Shown here: positions 43,041-55,084 of the stretch, in pieces
How the letters are laid out: every line of letters starts with the position of its first letter
Numbering within the stretch: the stretch's first letter is position 1
NCBI GenBank assembly: GCA_036250195.1
Contig: JAVHZZ010000005.1
Span: 68,631,505-68,695,504 of the forward strand
DNA: 64,000 nucleotides
DNA from: Mixophyes australis
Taxonomy: Eukaryota; Chordata; Amphibia; Anura; Limnodynastidae
Reading direction: 5' to 3'
Program-made: the position numbers and the translations under genes
The notes under the pieces: generated by a model
Told to the model about the DNA's origin: nothing
What the model saw: only the letters and a program-made list of their open reading frames with translations
Database searches by the model: none

Positions 43041-44340
43041 CATGTATTTCCACACTCTGAACACTCACACCTTGGTTCTTCTAAAGTGCCAGGTCATGTC
43101 CTGGTACAAATCAGTCCACAACTAGGACTTGGATTCTCTCCTCTGGTTTATTAATATTCAGCTAAAACTACTTTTTAGCAAAGTGGAACAAAACACAGAA
43201 CTGCATTCAAACTCCAATTTGGGTGACAGTCTCTCTCTTTAGTTTAGCATAATAAGTGGCTGCTGTCTCAATTATTGTGCATCACCGAACAAACACAGTG
43301 CCAGAATTTTGGTCCACTGTTTCCTTGACCATAAGTAAATGGTCTTCCCTTTGAGCCTGTATCAGCAGGTTTATCTATGTTTGCGTCAGGCTGCTCACCC
43401 TTTTGCAGCAGATTCGGCCATGAGGTGGTTTTTCTCATGCTGCACCACTGTGACTTCCTGCTGTGTGATAGATGAATACAGTAGAGCTTTAACCACGTCT
43501 TCTATGGATGCTGGGCGGCTGGATGAGAAGTGGAGCATGTTTCCTGATGTGTCCCCACTTCTAACACTTTGCGGCATATTCAATTGTTGGCGTCATAGCC
43601 AAAAATCTCGCTGTGCATGCACTATTACCGTCATTATGGTAATAGTGCACGTAAATAGCGGTATTATGGTACCTTTCTCACTGGATTTCAGCTCACAGCT
43701 CCCTGAGCCACGAGCTGAGATCCAGCTTACTATTACCGTAATACCGGTAATAGTTTTAACGCCGCGGGGATTCTAAACAATTGAATATGCCCCTTTGTGT
43801 AGGATGGCGTTTCTTCCCTTTTCACTTCAAGCTCAGTTTCATTCACAGACTTCAGTTTTAGCTTTAATATTTTAATTCAGAAAAAATAACAATTCAAATC
43901 ACAATCCCTACACTTAAGCTTGACAAACATACACTCTCTATACATTGGTCAGTTTGTATGACATTCACTGCCCTGCCTACATCAATAAAGCATACTTTTA
44001 TACTCTGTAACTGCTTCTACCTCTGTCTTGGCTAATGCTTCCATATCCAAGCCTTACGACAATCTATCTTACAGTTCCTGCAATTAAACCTCAATTGCCA
44101 GCTGGAATTCCGAACAACCGTTTTCCCAAGGGCTCCATTATTTATCTCACAGACCTGGCTGAAAACTGTGGCTGTGTGGTGCTAAGGGGAGTGGAGAAGC
44201 GAGAAGTCACAGACACTGGAACTTCTTATTGGCTCTTTTGCTCACACCCCCTTATACAGCCGTTTTAAAGGGGTGAATAAAAATGTTCACCACTTTAGTA
44301 TCACCACTTTACGGGGTAATACAACTTTAAGCCCAGTTGA
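43041..44340. repeat. Unclassified GC-richer block split by a MITE
   Basis: Composition changes from the AT-rich flanks to about half GC. Frames at 43,339 and 44,035 have no domain. It contains AATAAAG at about 43,986 and GAATAAAAATG near 44,275. It may be an LTR-element remnant, but no ends or motifs prove this. Confidence 0.25.
43571..43793. mobile_element. MITE with GGGGCATATTCAATTG ends, 223 bp
   Basis: The left end is GCGGCATATTCAATTGTT and the right end, read inward, GGGGCATATTCAATTGTTT. Inner ACTATTACCG and CGGTAATAGT sequences pair. TTT flanks both sides (43568-43570, 43794-43796). Non-coding. Confidence 0.8.
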
Positions 44341-44577
44341 ATGATTAGCACATCTATTTATGTCATGTTACATACAGGTTTATAATGTTTTTAGGTTTTT
44401 TTTTCTATTTGATTACTATCTTGATTATACTTATTGCTTTAAATCTACGGTAATGGTGGGAAATGTGCTAGTTAACAAATAAATAATAATTGCTACAGCC
44501 AGACACATTGTAAACCTTTTCATCAACCCCAATATTGCCTCCTACATTGACTGATTATTGACTGCAATAAGTAACAA

Positions 44578-44589
44578 AATAATAATAAT

Positions 44590-44629
<40 letters not shown>
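44578..44629. repeat. (AAT)n microsatellite
   Basis: About 17 AAT/ATA units with one interruption. It could be the tail of a lost L2-like LINE, since those copies end in the same repeat. Confidence 0.9.
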
Positions 44630-44639
44630 TAGTGCCAGT

Positions 44640-46700
44640 ATGCAGCAAGGGTGCTTCCAAAGATGTTCTCTTGTCATGTGCATGCTTTTGAAAGTCTTTT
44701 TCAACTATTTAAAATAAATTTTAGGGTCAAACTAATGAGTTTGTGAAGTGATTTGCAGTTTATGAATGGTCTGAAATTGCACATTCTTCCGACAGAAATA
44801 TGTACCATCTGTACATGGGAAAAGATAGTTACTTTCTTTCAAATCAGCATTTTTAGTGCTACTATAAATCTTTTGCTACAATCAGATAAGCTAAATAAAG
44901 AAAAACTTGGTTTGATTTTGGAATTCTTAAAATTTTAACTTAAATTCAGAGAGGTGACCAGCAAGACAAATTATCACGAGTTTGCTCTTGTCTAGACAGT
45001 ACTTTATCAATTAAGAAAATGTAGAAATTATATTGATGTTGAATTCTATCAACTCTGCCAACTGTTTTGGAAAGGTAAGCATGAATTTTTAAACTAGTTG
45101 CGACATAACCAATCCATAATAGATGTTGTTTAGGTTAATAATTTTGCTTATTGTATATAATAAATGTCACTTGTACAGACTGATAGAAACATGAATAGGG
45201 CTGATTACACAGTAATTAGCAGTGATGGTAAATGTGCACAATATAGCTGGGTGAACAGGTGGAAGTCATGTGACAGAAGGTTTCATCAGTAGATCTCACA
45301 GTGTGTGTGATATGAATGACTAATAATATATTTAAGAGATTTCTTAAAAAAGTCTTTGCATTAGTGCAGTTAGAATATTCAAAGGAACAGGAGCAAGTTG
45401 AGTTCAAAATATACTGCGCTTAACGCAGTGATTAAAATTTATGAGCTTAAATGAGTCCTCCTTGTTTGATTCATTCCACTTTTGCCTCTCATATACTTGA
45501 GAATGTAAAACATTATTTTGGGTGAATATTCATTAGGTATAAAATGTAATACAGTATAGACTGAATGATACTAATATTAATGTGCAGTTTCACAAAAACA
45601 AACCTCAAAATATCCACCTTAAACTTTAACTTATTTGCATATCAATTTCTAAAATCCTAATATGTTTCTACCTTTTTTCTTAATTGTTAGGATATTGACA
45701 CTAAAATGAGAAGGTCAGAGCTTGAGCTTATTCTTTAGGGTACCAGTGCTATATACCAAAAATATCTATATTTTAAAGAGAGGTATTTTATGTGTTTTAT
45801 TTATTCATGCCCTTTCAAAGGATAATCTTTTAATAGCAATGTTAATTAATCCTATTTTTATTTTTCTCATCCTTCCTTTTTCAGTTTATCTCCCTATCTT
45901 AAAGACTAGCAAAATACAATATGCTTTATATGAAAGAGTTCTGAATGTCAATCACATATTCATGTAAAGGTTTCAGAAAAAAAGATTAAGAATAAATTTG
46001 TATCCATAGGGGAAAATATATTTTCTTTTTTTGCACAACAGTCTCCCATCTATCTATCTGTTTGTTGGCCCTTGAAAACACAAATGCCCTGCAAACATCT
46101 CTTCCTCCTATTTTCTATGCTTGTATTCATTATTCTGCATCTAAAACAATCTTCATCAGACCTTCACCTTTAATCTCATATTATCCTCTTTCCTTTTATA
46201 TTTTGAGTTAAAATATGCATTTACCTCCTTTTCTCCTGTATCAGTGTATGTTTATTGATTATGACTTTTTTGCGTAACCATTTCCCTTATCATATACTAT
46301 TGTCGAATACTGTCGTTTGTTGCCTAAACAATACTAAATTATGATAATCAAGGGTGGATTGACCATAGACCTTATTAGAACTTCCTCCCAATAGGCCAAT
46401 ACCCCTCCCATGAGGTCATGGGTCCACTTAGGGGCTGCCTGAGAGATGCGCTCTGCAGAAGCCATGCTGTCACTATGAGACACTGTGAAGGGTCAAGGGA
46501 GTATTCATTTTTTTTGGGGGGAGAGCACGTATTATATGGAGACAACTCAAGTGCATTACTCATACACACAAATAAGGGTGCTATGAATATTGTGGTTTTG
46601 CTCTGCGTACATTTGGGATCCACTTCTGAAATCCTCTGATTGCCTTTGATTTGGGACAAGTAATGTTCTACAAATCTCTATATTAATAGATTTATTAGAT
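44640..46700. other. Intergenic, no recognised gene
   Basis: AT-rich unique DNA to about 46,340, then a moderate-GC stretch without recognised family. Confidence 0.5.
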
Positions 46701-46799
46701 GAAGAACATGTGGTTCTAAATATACAGAAGTGGAAGTTGCTCAATCAATTTATAGGCTCATAGCAGGTGCTTGAAAGGGTGGGGTTATCCGAAAAGGAA

Positions 46800-46942
46800 C
46801 ACACTGCTATAGCCAGCAAAAGACCTGCCATTTCTACTGTAGATAAAAATGCAAAAGTCTTAGTTGCACACATTTGCAAATGTATGTTAAAGCCACCCGT
46901 CACGCCACGGCGCTTAGGTCTTTTACTGGCTATAGCAGTGTG
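46800..46942. mobile_element. Inverted-repeat element, CACACTGCTATAGCCAG ends
   Basis: The left end is CACACTGCTATAGCCAGCAA and the right end, read inward, CACACTGCTATAGCCAGTAA; both continue AAGACC. It is 143 bp with an unpaired centre. No clear duplication borders it. A direct repeat TGGTTCTAAATATA lies further out on both sides (about 46,710 and 46,964). Confidence 0.65.
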
Positions 46943-47208
46943 CTGGGGGAATTTTTTGTGTGTTGGTTCTAAATATAAATAAGTTAATACAGGTGGGGCG
47001 TAATATGAGAGAAAGTCAATAAGAGGGAGGTGGCATGGATTGGGGAAAATCAATACTGAATGAGCCATCATAACAGGAGAGTCAATACAGGCTAAGATAT
47101 GATAGACATTCAATTTGGAGGTGTCATAGTACAATGTGTTATAAGGTGAGGGTTGGGAAGTCACAACATCTGATAAGGGGAGGGTTCCCACTCTCTGTAT
47201 TGGAAAAA

Positions 47209-48517
47209 CGAGGTATGTCTATTAAATAATGAGACTGTGATTCCACCTAGTAAACAAAGCAGTCAGAACCGGTTATAACTGCATATGTAGTAACCTTCAA
47301 CCAGTCTGAACCTGCATGACAAGCTGCAACACTCTATGGCGTTCAGTTGATTGTGAGTCGCCATTTAGTTTGGTTGTGTTTTCTGTAGAGTGCTGAAAAA
47401 ATGCTAAGTTTAAAAGTGTCAATTTGAAAAAAAATTTTTTAAATTGCACAAAACACCAACAGAATGTTTTCAAATGCTAACTACGGCATATGGGAATGAC
47501 TGCCTGTATCGTGCACGTGTGTTTGAAATATATTTAGCGAAGGACATGAGAATGTCGAAGATGATGAACGCCCTGGATGACCTTGCACTTCAAGAACCAA
47601 AGAAAATGTAGAAAAAAATCAGTCAGGTTGTTCGAAAAGACAACCGACTCAGTGTTCGAATGAGGGCTGAATCCGTGAACATTGACAAAGACACCGTATG
47701 GAAAATTTAGCGTGAGGATCTTAACATGATGAAAGTTTGTGCAAAGATGGTCCCAAGGGTTCTCACACCAGAGCAAAAAGAACGTCGCAAGGAATGTTAT
47801 GTTGACATTCTGCAGCAACGTGACACACATCCAAACCTGTCTCATTAAGTAATCACTTGTGATGAGACCTGGATCTTCTGGTAAGATCCTGAAACCAAAA
47901 GACAGTCAATGCGCTGGAAAACACCGTCATAACCAAGAATGAAAATAGCTTGTCAAAGCAAGTCAAAATTCAAAGCAATGCTCATTGTTTTTTTTTATAT
48001 CAAGGGTATAATTTTGGAAGAATGGGTTCCAGAAGGCACAACAGTTAATCAGCATTATTATAAAGAAGTTTTGCAAAAGCTGAGAGAAAGAGTCAGATAG
48101 AAACGGCCGCAACTGTGGAATAATAGTTTCTTTCTTCACCAGGACAATGCGCCTGCTCACACAGCACTTGCTGTGAAGCAGTTTTTGACCGACAAACACA
48201 TTACTACACTTGAACATCCTCCATATTTGCCCGATTTAGCACCTTGTGATTTTTATCTTTTCCCAAAAGCTAAATCAGTGCTTAAAGGGACACATTTTGA
48301 GTCAGTTGATGCTGTAAAGAAGAAAACGGCAGATAAGTTGTGACTTAAAGTGACAGAAATTGATTTGCTCCATGCCTTCGACCAGTGGAAAACAAGACTA
48401 CAGCGATGTATTAGTGCAAATGGGGAGTATATTGAAGGGGACAAACATTAAATTTGTAATACCAATAAATAAAGGTGAGTTATTTAATCAGTCTTGTTAT
48501 TTAATAGACATACCTCG
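47209..48517 (+). mobile_element. Mariner-family DNA transposon, 1,309 bp, inactive
   Basis: Terminal inverted repeats: left CGAGGTATGTCTATTAAATA; right, read inward, is identical for these 20 bases. Full length matches mariner elements of about 1.3 kb. TA follows the right end (48518-48519), but the left flank is AA, so the TA duplication is not perfect. It encodes one decayed transposase. Confidence 0.93.
47440..48451 (+). pseudogene. Mariner transposase (DD34D), multiple stops
   Basis: The protein would cut the element out and insert it at TA. Recognised segments in order: the N-terminal helix-turn-helix region (about 47,447-47,600, shortened by a deletion), KISQVVRKDNRLSVRMRAES, VCAKMVPRVLTPEQKERR, CDETWIFW with the first catalytic aspartate (about 47,860), SKSKFKAMLIVFF, HQDNAPAHTALAVKQFL with the second (about 48,145), and PDLAPCDFYLFP with the third (about 48,245), then a GEYIEGD end. 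All three catalytic aspartates are kept, but at least six in-frame stops and an N-terminal deletion make it dead. The protein resembles mariners better known from invertebrates, which suggests horizontal entry; this is inference. Confidence 0.9.
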
Positions 48518-48529
48518 TATGTCTCTAAA

Positions 48530-48962
48530 ATGCTCTCTGCATTTTATACAGGTCCCTATATCTATATAGGCTCTCTATATTGTATTTTGGTTCCTAGAAT
48601 GCCCTATGTATTGTATTGCAGGCAATGGGATGTTCTCCATGTAATATGGTGACCAATAAGACGTTCTCTGTATTGCATGGGGGTCATATGGATGCTCTCT
48701 GTATTGTGCAGTGGTAACAAGAGGACTATATATAGTATGACAGTCACTATGGTGCTCTTTGTATTCTATATTGATCACTAAGATGCTTTATGTATTGTAT
48801 GGCAGTCCCTAATATGCTTTATGTATGGGGGGGTCACTAGAATGTTCTCTGTATTCTATGGCAGTCATTAGGATGCTCTTTGTATAGTAGGGTGATCACT
48901 GGGGTGCTCTTTGTATTTTATGGTGGTCACAAGGATGCTCTCTGTGTTGTATATTGATAACT
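48530..48962 (+). repeat. About 31-bp minisatellite, left part
   Basis: Units of the type GGTCACTAGGATGCTCTCTG plus TATTGTATG recur 12-14 times with period 29-34 bp. The array is interrupted at 48,963 by a LINE and resumes at 49,769. Confidence 0.85.
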
Positions 48963-49460
48963 GCCGCCAAAACTATCATCCATGCACTAATCATCTCCCG
49001 CCTCGATTATTGTAACCTCCTCCTCACTGGCCTCCCCCACTCCTGTCTCTCCCCCCTCCGCTCTATACTCAATGCGGCCGCAAGACTCATCTTCCTCTCA
49101 CGCCGCTTCTCCTCTGCCTCCCCTCTTTGCCTTGCCTTACACTGGCTCCCCTTCCCCTACAGAATCCTTTTCAAACTCCTCACCACCACTGACAAGGCTC
49201 TCTCCAACTCTACTGACCCTTATATCTCTAACCTCCTCTCCATTCACACTCCTGCCCGCTCCTTGCGCTCGGCCAACGACCGCCGCCTCTCCTCCACTCT
49301 TATCACCTCTTCCCACTCCAGAATCCAAGACTTTTCCCGTGCAGCCCCCCTTCTCTGGAACGACCTCCCTCGTTCCATCTCTCTCTCTCCTACTCTGTGC
49401 TCCTTCAAACGTGCACTCAAAACTCACCACTTTCTCAAAGCCTACCAACCATCTACTTAA
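48963..49460 (+). pseudogene. LINE RT C-terminal fragment (L2/CR1-group)
   Basis: An open 165-codon fragment covering the end of a reverse transcriptase ORF. Motifs include [56 protein letters not shown] and SFKRALKTH, the conserved tail of L2- and Rex1-like LINE proteins. It ends at its natural stop. Endonuclease and RT catalytic motifs are absent by 5' truncation, so it is not functional even though the frame is open. Confidence 0.85.
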
Positions 49461-49768
49461 CCCCATCTCCTCCCTTTAGCTCGTCCTCCCTTCTCACCTC
49501 TTGCCTCAACTGGCTCCTCTTGTGCCTGGTCTGTTTACCCTCCCTTAGGATGTAAGCTCGTATGAGCAGGGCACCCTCCCCTCCTGTCTCCATACCTGTT
49601 CTTCCGCTCCGTCTTTACTGTATATGACTGGCCGGAGTTTCTGAAGTATTGGTACTTTTTTGTTCATTGTTCTGTATGGTTTCACCCTGTATAGTCTACT
49701 GTTAGTACTTTATGCGGCGCTGCGGATACCTTGTGGCGCCTAACAAATAAATGATAATAATAATAATA
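48963..49768 (+). mobile_element. L2-like LINE, 5' truncated, with (AAT)n tail
   Basis: Plus-strand copy of the last 0.8 kb of a LINE, flanked by ATAACT at 48957-48962 and 49769-49774 (a target duplication). Its 3' end reads GCGGCGCTGCGGATACCTTG, then TGGCGCCTAACAAATAAATG and (ATA)n. The same family lies in opposite orientation at 58020-58783. Confidence 0.85.
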
Positions 49769-50200
49769 ATAACTAGTTTGCTCACTGTATTGTATTATGG
49801 TCACTAGGATGCTTTCTGTATTGAATATATACATACTAGTATGTTCTCCACATTGAATATGTATTACTGTAAAGCTCTATGTATTGAATATGTATCACTT
49901 GGCTGCTCTCCAACAGTCACTAGGATTTTCTATCTGTTGTATATCCATTAATAGAATGCTCTTTGTATTGTATGCTGGTAACTAGAATGTTTATTGTGTT
50001 GCAACTTTAGTCACTAGAATATTATCTCTAATGTATAGTGGTCCTAGGAATGCTGTCTGTTTTGTATATTGATTACTAAGATGCTCTCTGTGTTGTATAT
50101 CTGTCACTAGGATGCTTTCTGTATAGTACGACGGTAACTATGATGCAGTTTTTTTTGTATAGTAACCACTAGGATCCTATCTGTATTGTATTATGTGTTA
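49769..50200 (+). repeat. About 31-bp minisatellite, right part
   Basis: Continuation of the 48.5 kb array (GTATTGTATTATGGTCACTA-type units) after the LINE. Units decay to the right. Confidence 0.85.
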
Positions 50201-51220
50201 CATTGACCTTCCTAACCCCATCTACTTTTGTGTTTGCTCTGCCTACAGTTATTCACCTAAAAAAGCCAAACTTTTTTCCAGGGTCATTTTAAGTTCCCAA
50301 CCACCCGTGATAATAATAACAATAATAATAATAGTAATAATAATAATAATATTATAAGTAGATAAATATTAATTTCCTTGCTTCTGCCTAAACGAAGTTT
50401 AGAGTTGTAAGAAAGGTGATAAATTAAATGACAACTATCATTTTTATTTTTTTTACTATGCCAAATTCAAAATGTATTTTGAAATATAATTATACATGCT
50501 TTGTAAATGTAAATAGAAAATGTAGATTGATATGGGTGTATTATTTTTCATTTTTAGTCTGTTGCTATATTTAATAATGAAATTATATTCAAATATATAT
50601 CAAATATAAAAATGTATAGGGTTTGAAAACAGAGAGGAATAGAAAACAGTAAAGAAAATTGGACAAAAACAATGTCATAATAAAAAAATGATCTTGAAAA
50701 ACACAAGGCAGAAAGGAGCAAATGAGAGTGTGGAGAAAAGTTACTATGTAATCTGGACTTCTCCACCCATGAGTTGACAAGTATCCTGGTCACTGCAGTC
50801 TTTTGAGCGCTTTTCTGCATTAATTATAGTCACAGTCTAGTGTGAGAGGTGTAAGGACTGAAGTCCCGATGCCACCTGTCATGTCAGTCACCATACTCAC
50901 TCCCGCAGCAATTGACCGGTGACCATAGTGATTGGGAGGGAGGACCCTTTGTACATGTGTCAGAAGGAGGCAGAATATTCTGTATGTATTGTTTGATTTA
51001 CTTTTCTGACTAGCATACATAGAGAACTTTTATGAGAACTGTTCTACAGGTAATCATGTAGAAAAGATGCCCATAGCAACCAATCATATTCTTAGTGTAG
51101 TTTAGACAATAAAATTAAACTTCTGCTTGTTTGTTATATACAACACCATCTCTACTACACATTTACCTGCAAATTGATTATCATGGATGTCTTCCAATGT
51201 GTTTGCCAGTGCCGAATCTA
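50201..51220. other. Intergenic with (AAT)n at 50,312-50,356
   Basis: AT-rich DNA. A microsatellite of AAT/AATAGT units is present. GCCCATAGCAACCAATCA at about 51,071 resembles an arm of the 22,201 MITE and is probably a remnant. Confidence 0.5.
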
Positions 51221-51224
51221 TGAG

Positions 51225-51470
51225 TGTACAGTCATAGCCAAAAGTTTTGAGAATTAAACAAATATTGGTTTTCACAAAGTTTGCTGATTCAGTGTTTTAA
51301 GACCTGCAAATATTGCACATGTAAATATGCACATGACATCTCATGAGAATCTACAATGATTGTATAATCAGTGCCATTCTTTTGGCCACACCAGACCACT
51401 TTTCCTATGCTAAACCATATCCTGTCTCCTAGCAACCTTTGGTCACCACCCCCACTGTGGGAAAAAAAAT
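51225..51470 (+). repeat. Possible Tc1/mariner-type element end
   Basis: TACAGTCATAGCCAAAAGTT and TTTGAGAATTAAACAAATATT-type sequence (given in separate pieces) resemble a terminal sequence common in fish and frog Tc1-like elements. No opposite end was found. Confidence 0.3.
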
Positions 51471-52229
51471 CTCTACTCATCACCTGTTTATATGTAAATC
51501 GTATATGCAATGAAAAAAAAACATTGATGTGTCCCAATGTGTACAATGAGCTAAAAATTGCTTCGCAATACTAAATACATTTGTCAAATATTAGTTAAAC
51601 ACTGCTTAACGCTAGTGTCTGGCTTTTTGAATTATCATAATCCTAATAAATATAAATGATAGTGTAAAGGAAATATAGCGATAACTCACTTTACACTTCT
51701 GAAAAACGAAGCAGACAATACATATTCAGGTAATATACATATTGTGATTCCTTCATATACACTTTAGATATATGTACTCTCTTGCATTTCAAAATTAACA
51801 AATATATTTAAAGTGTACCATTGCAACTCCCATTAGGTATTTGTTATTTTATACTAACCAAATAGTTATTTGACATATATCGAAGCAGGAAAAAGAATCT
51901 GTATTTTATAGGCATTTTAATGCATATTTCTCTGTCTGAATAGAAAATAATTGCATAATATAAATTCAAGGTAATAAACAGCTCACTGTATAAAACTAAT
52001 TAAAATCTTGTAAGTAAATGCAGAAAATTAGTTAAAATTACTCATGTAATTCTTAAAATGAAAAGAAAGTGGGGTCATTATTACTCGTACTATTTTAATG
52101 CAATCTTTGTTTACATTGTATCCCAGTGTTAAATGACCGGCTACTACATTTGCATAGGGTAACTAACATATACCACATCACTTGCACGTCTGCAAGTACA
52201 CTTGAGTAACTATAATTACACGTGACACC
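51471..52229. other. Intergenic AT-rich DNA, no recognised gene
   Basis: No repeat family or coding region recognised. Confidence 0.5.
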
Positions 52230-52400
52230 AATTACTCTATTACTTTGTATTAAATTATAATGGAAAATTCCACTAGAGAATTGAAGCCTAATTGCATCTT
52301 CATTTGCATAATTTTGCATATTAATTACATCTCAGATGAATAATAAATTTCAGCAGATTTTTAATTTATGCATAGACACAAAAACAAGTGAAAAAATAAT
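52230..52400. promoter_or_regulatory. Possible conserved enhancer with POU/homeodomain-type sites
   Basis: A dense run of recognisable cores: CCAATTA, CTAATTGCAT, ATTTGCATAATTTTGCATA (two octamer-like ATTTGCAT/TTTGCATA cores), TTAATTACAT and TTTATGCAT. The stretch is unique and not a simple repeat. Such clusters are common in vertebrate developmental enhancers. AT-rich DNA also produces such cores by chance, so this is tentative. Confidence 0.25.
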
Positions 52401-54044
52401 TTACAATAAAATACAGCAGAAAGATAAAGTACAAACCAGGACTTAATAAACCATACAATGAAAGTGACACTCCCAATAATACCACAAAACCATAAGAGAT
52501 TGACCTCAATAAAAACCTACAGTAATATTATCACAGATGGCAATTCACTCCTTATATGAAATAAATACTGTTATATGATGCAGCCAGGTATAAATGCTTA
52601 CCCGATAACATTATTACAATTTTAACAGGGAAATAGAATGGCCTAATATGTTTTTCAACAAAGGAGAAATGGTAATGCATGAAGTAAAGAACAAAAGCCG
52701 CATATAGTGGTATTTCAATGGGTTTTTATAACTCTCTCTAACCCTTTCGTACCAGAATCAAGGCAAAAAGCGTCCAAACAGCACAGAGCTCATGATGACA
52801 CTGTACATTGATTTGTCTCCAGCTCCCTCATAGAGAAGGATCCAGAGGTGTATGTAGAGGGGTGTAGTTACTCAATCCTGAGAAACTTGCTTTTGTGGGA
52901 TGAAATATAAGCAAATTAAATCCCATTTTGTTTGCCACTCAGCATCTGTGACATCAGTTTAACAGAATGGAATGTACTGTGATAGACTCAAGCGGTTACA
53001 CCAGGCATGTGTACACAGACATTGGAAGACTTTTGTCTATCTATAGGTGGATGGTGCTAAGACACTGTACCATCAGTTCACCAGCTGGGTAGATGTCTCC
53101 TGTTTCAAAATCACTATTTTAATACCTTGTTCTCTATTTGCTTTTCTTAAACTGTACCCAAACTAATACTTCTATAATATGTTAGTTAGCCATCAAAAGG
53201 CTCTTTAGTGCAACACTTTTGAAGTCAATGCTCATGACAAGATTTCTGATAACTTAATAGCAAATTACATTTTGACCTGGGTTTGTTTATATTGCAAGAG
53301 ATGAAGCTGAAAAGTAGTAATAAATATAATGCATAATGTATATAGAAAAATAGCAGCTCTGCACATGCCCAACCACTGCAGCAATACATACTTTTCATAC
53401 TCATATTTCATACATGTGTAATTGGTGCCCCTGCTAAGGGCTTTATGCTTCAGCCTTCCAAACCCTCTGATTGATGCCCTTCTCCTGATATATATGTTTT
53501 TAAATCTAGTAGCAGAGGTATTACATATGGCGGAGATGACTAAGTACACTGCAGTATAGAGCTCTGTAACTGGCAATTAGTTGCCCCCCCACAATGATGT
53601 GCATGAGGGACAGCGTTCTGAGGCGCCAAATTTAAATGTTTATGTTTGTTTGTTTTAAACTTTTTTTAAAAAATTTAATAATTCTATTATACAATGCCTA
53701 CAAGGGCAAACATGGCTGCCAGACAGGTGTGCAGGATGGTGGAGAAACACAAAAGTTCTCAACAAAGTCATCTCATCTAGATTTTCAACTAGCAATCAGA
53801 TGCAGTAGACAAAGGACAGTAAAATATCTACAAATTACACTCTCTCAGAAGCTTTTAAAACAATATTGGTGTTAGGGTTTATAGCAATATAGATAAAATG
53901 TAAATGAGCGTTCCAATAGAAACCTGACTTTCAGAACCGAATAACTTTTTAATGGTATATTAAATGTGTATGACAATTAGCATGCAGAGATATTGGCAAG
54001 GTGAATTTTAGGGAATTTTAAAAATTATCAGAGGAATTCATCCA
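52401..54044. other. Intergenic, no recognised gene
   Basis: AT-rich unique DNA. Short frames at 53,265 and 53,636 carry no domain. Confidence 0.5.
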
Positions 54045-54153
54045 GCCAATTATAAGTAGAGATATTCACTGACCCCTGTGTTTTGGTTTTGGATCTGTAT
54101 TAGGATTGTGTTTTGGTTTTGGCACGTGTGTTTTGGTTTTGGTTTTGGATTAT

Positions 54154-54358
54154 GGGGCAGCACGGTGGCTTAGTGGTTAGCACTTCTGCCTCACAGCACT
54201 GGGGACATGAGTTCAATTCCCGACCATGGCCTTATCTGTGTGGAGTTTGTATGTTCTCCCTGTGTTTGCGTGGGTTTCCTCCGGGTGCTCCGTTTTCCTC
54301 CCACACTCCAAAAACATACTAGTAGATTAATTGGCTGCTATTAAAAAATTGACCCTAG

Positions 54359-54389
<31 letters not shown>

Positions 54390-54519
54390 GTGCGTGTGTG
54401 TATGTTAGGGAATTTAGACTGAAAGCTCCAATGGGGCAGGGACTGATGTGATTGAGTTCTCTGTACAGCACTGCAGAATCAGTGGCGTTATATAAATAAA
54501 TGGTGATGATGATGATGAT
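54154..54519 (+). mobile_element. V-SINE, full length, tRNA-derived head
   Basis: The head carries a pol III box A TGGCTTAGTGG (54166-54176) and box B GTTCAATTC (54211-54219). The core contains GTGTGGAGTTTGTATGTTCT, TGGGTTTCCTCCGGGTGCTC and CCTCCCACACTCCAAAAACA, the V-SINE type also seen in zebrafish DANA-like SINEs. It is followed by a (TC)n run, then a LINE-type tail (GGGCAGGGACTGATGTGA, CTGTACAGCACTGCAG) and (GAT)n. It depends on a partner LINE for mobility. It is not a tRNA gene. Confidence 0.9.
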
Positions 54520-55084
54520 CTGTATTTTTATAGCAAAATTGCTAAAATATGCTAAATTCACATTTTTTTTGTTCCTACATAATTATTAACCTCAAAGTCG
54601 TTTCCAGGCAATTTTGACCACCTCACAGGTTACATTATTTTCATACACTTTTGGACAAAGATTGCAACAAGCTGGCTGGATGCTAAGTGACAGAGAAACG
54701 ACACAAACACACGGCAGTTCATAGCACATCTAGGAAACATGGCCACACAGCAGTGGCAGAAAAGAAAAGTGGTGTAAGATGGAAATGTCCTTGGGTCCTC
54801 CTGCCCACCCTTATGTAATATCTTAAAAAGGACATGCACACTTTAACAAACCAAGCACCTCAGCAACAAGGAGTGCCAATTTTGTGGCTGAAATGCTTGG
54901 TTCGTTTGGGCCCCAACAAAACAAGCTAACAATGGGCTTAAGGCAGCTAAGCTAACAGTGCTGTGAATGAACTCTACAGTGGCAAGATGTTGCTGTCATC
55001 ATCCTCATACAATATTAATTCAACCCCGCTGGAATCCACCATCCACCACCTGCTTGGTGCTTCTGGTCTTCTGTGGACTGATGT

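Noticed and set aside
47534..48444. Minus-strand frames opposite the mariner
   Set aside because: Antisense of the transposase pseudogene; the plus-strand reading has the family motifs.
54154..54230. tRNA gene
   Set aside because: Box A and box B are present, but no clover-leaf with acceptor stem forms and the V-SINE core follows at once.
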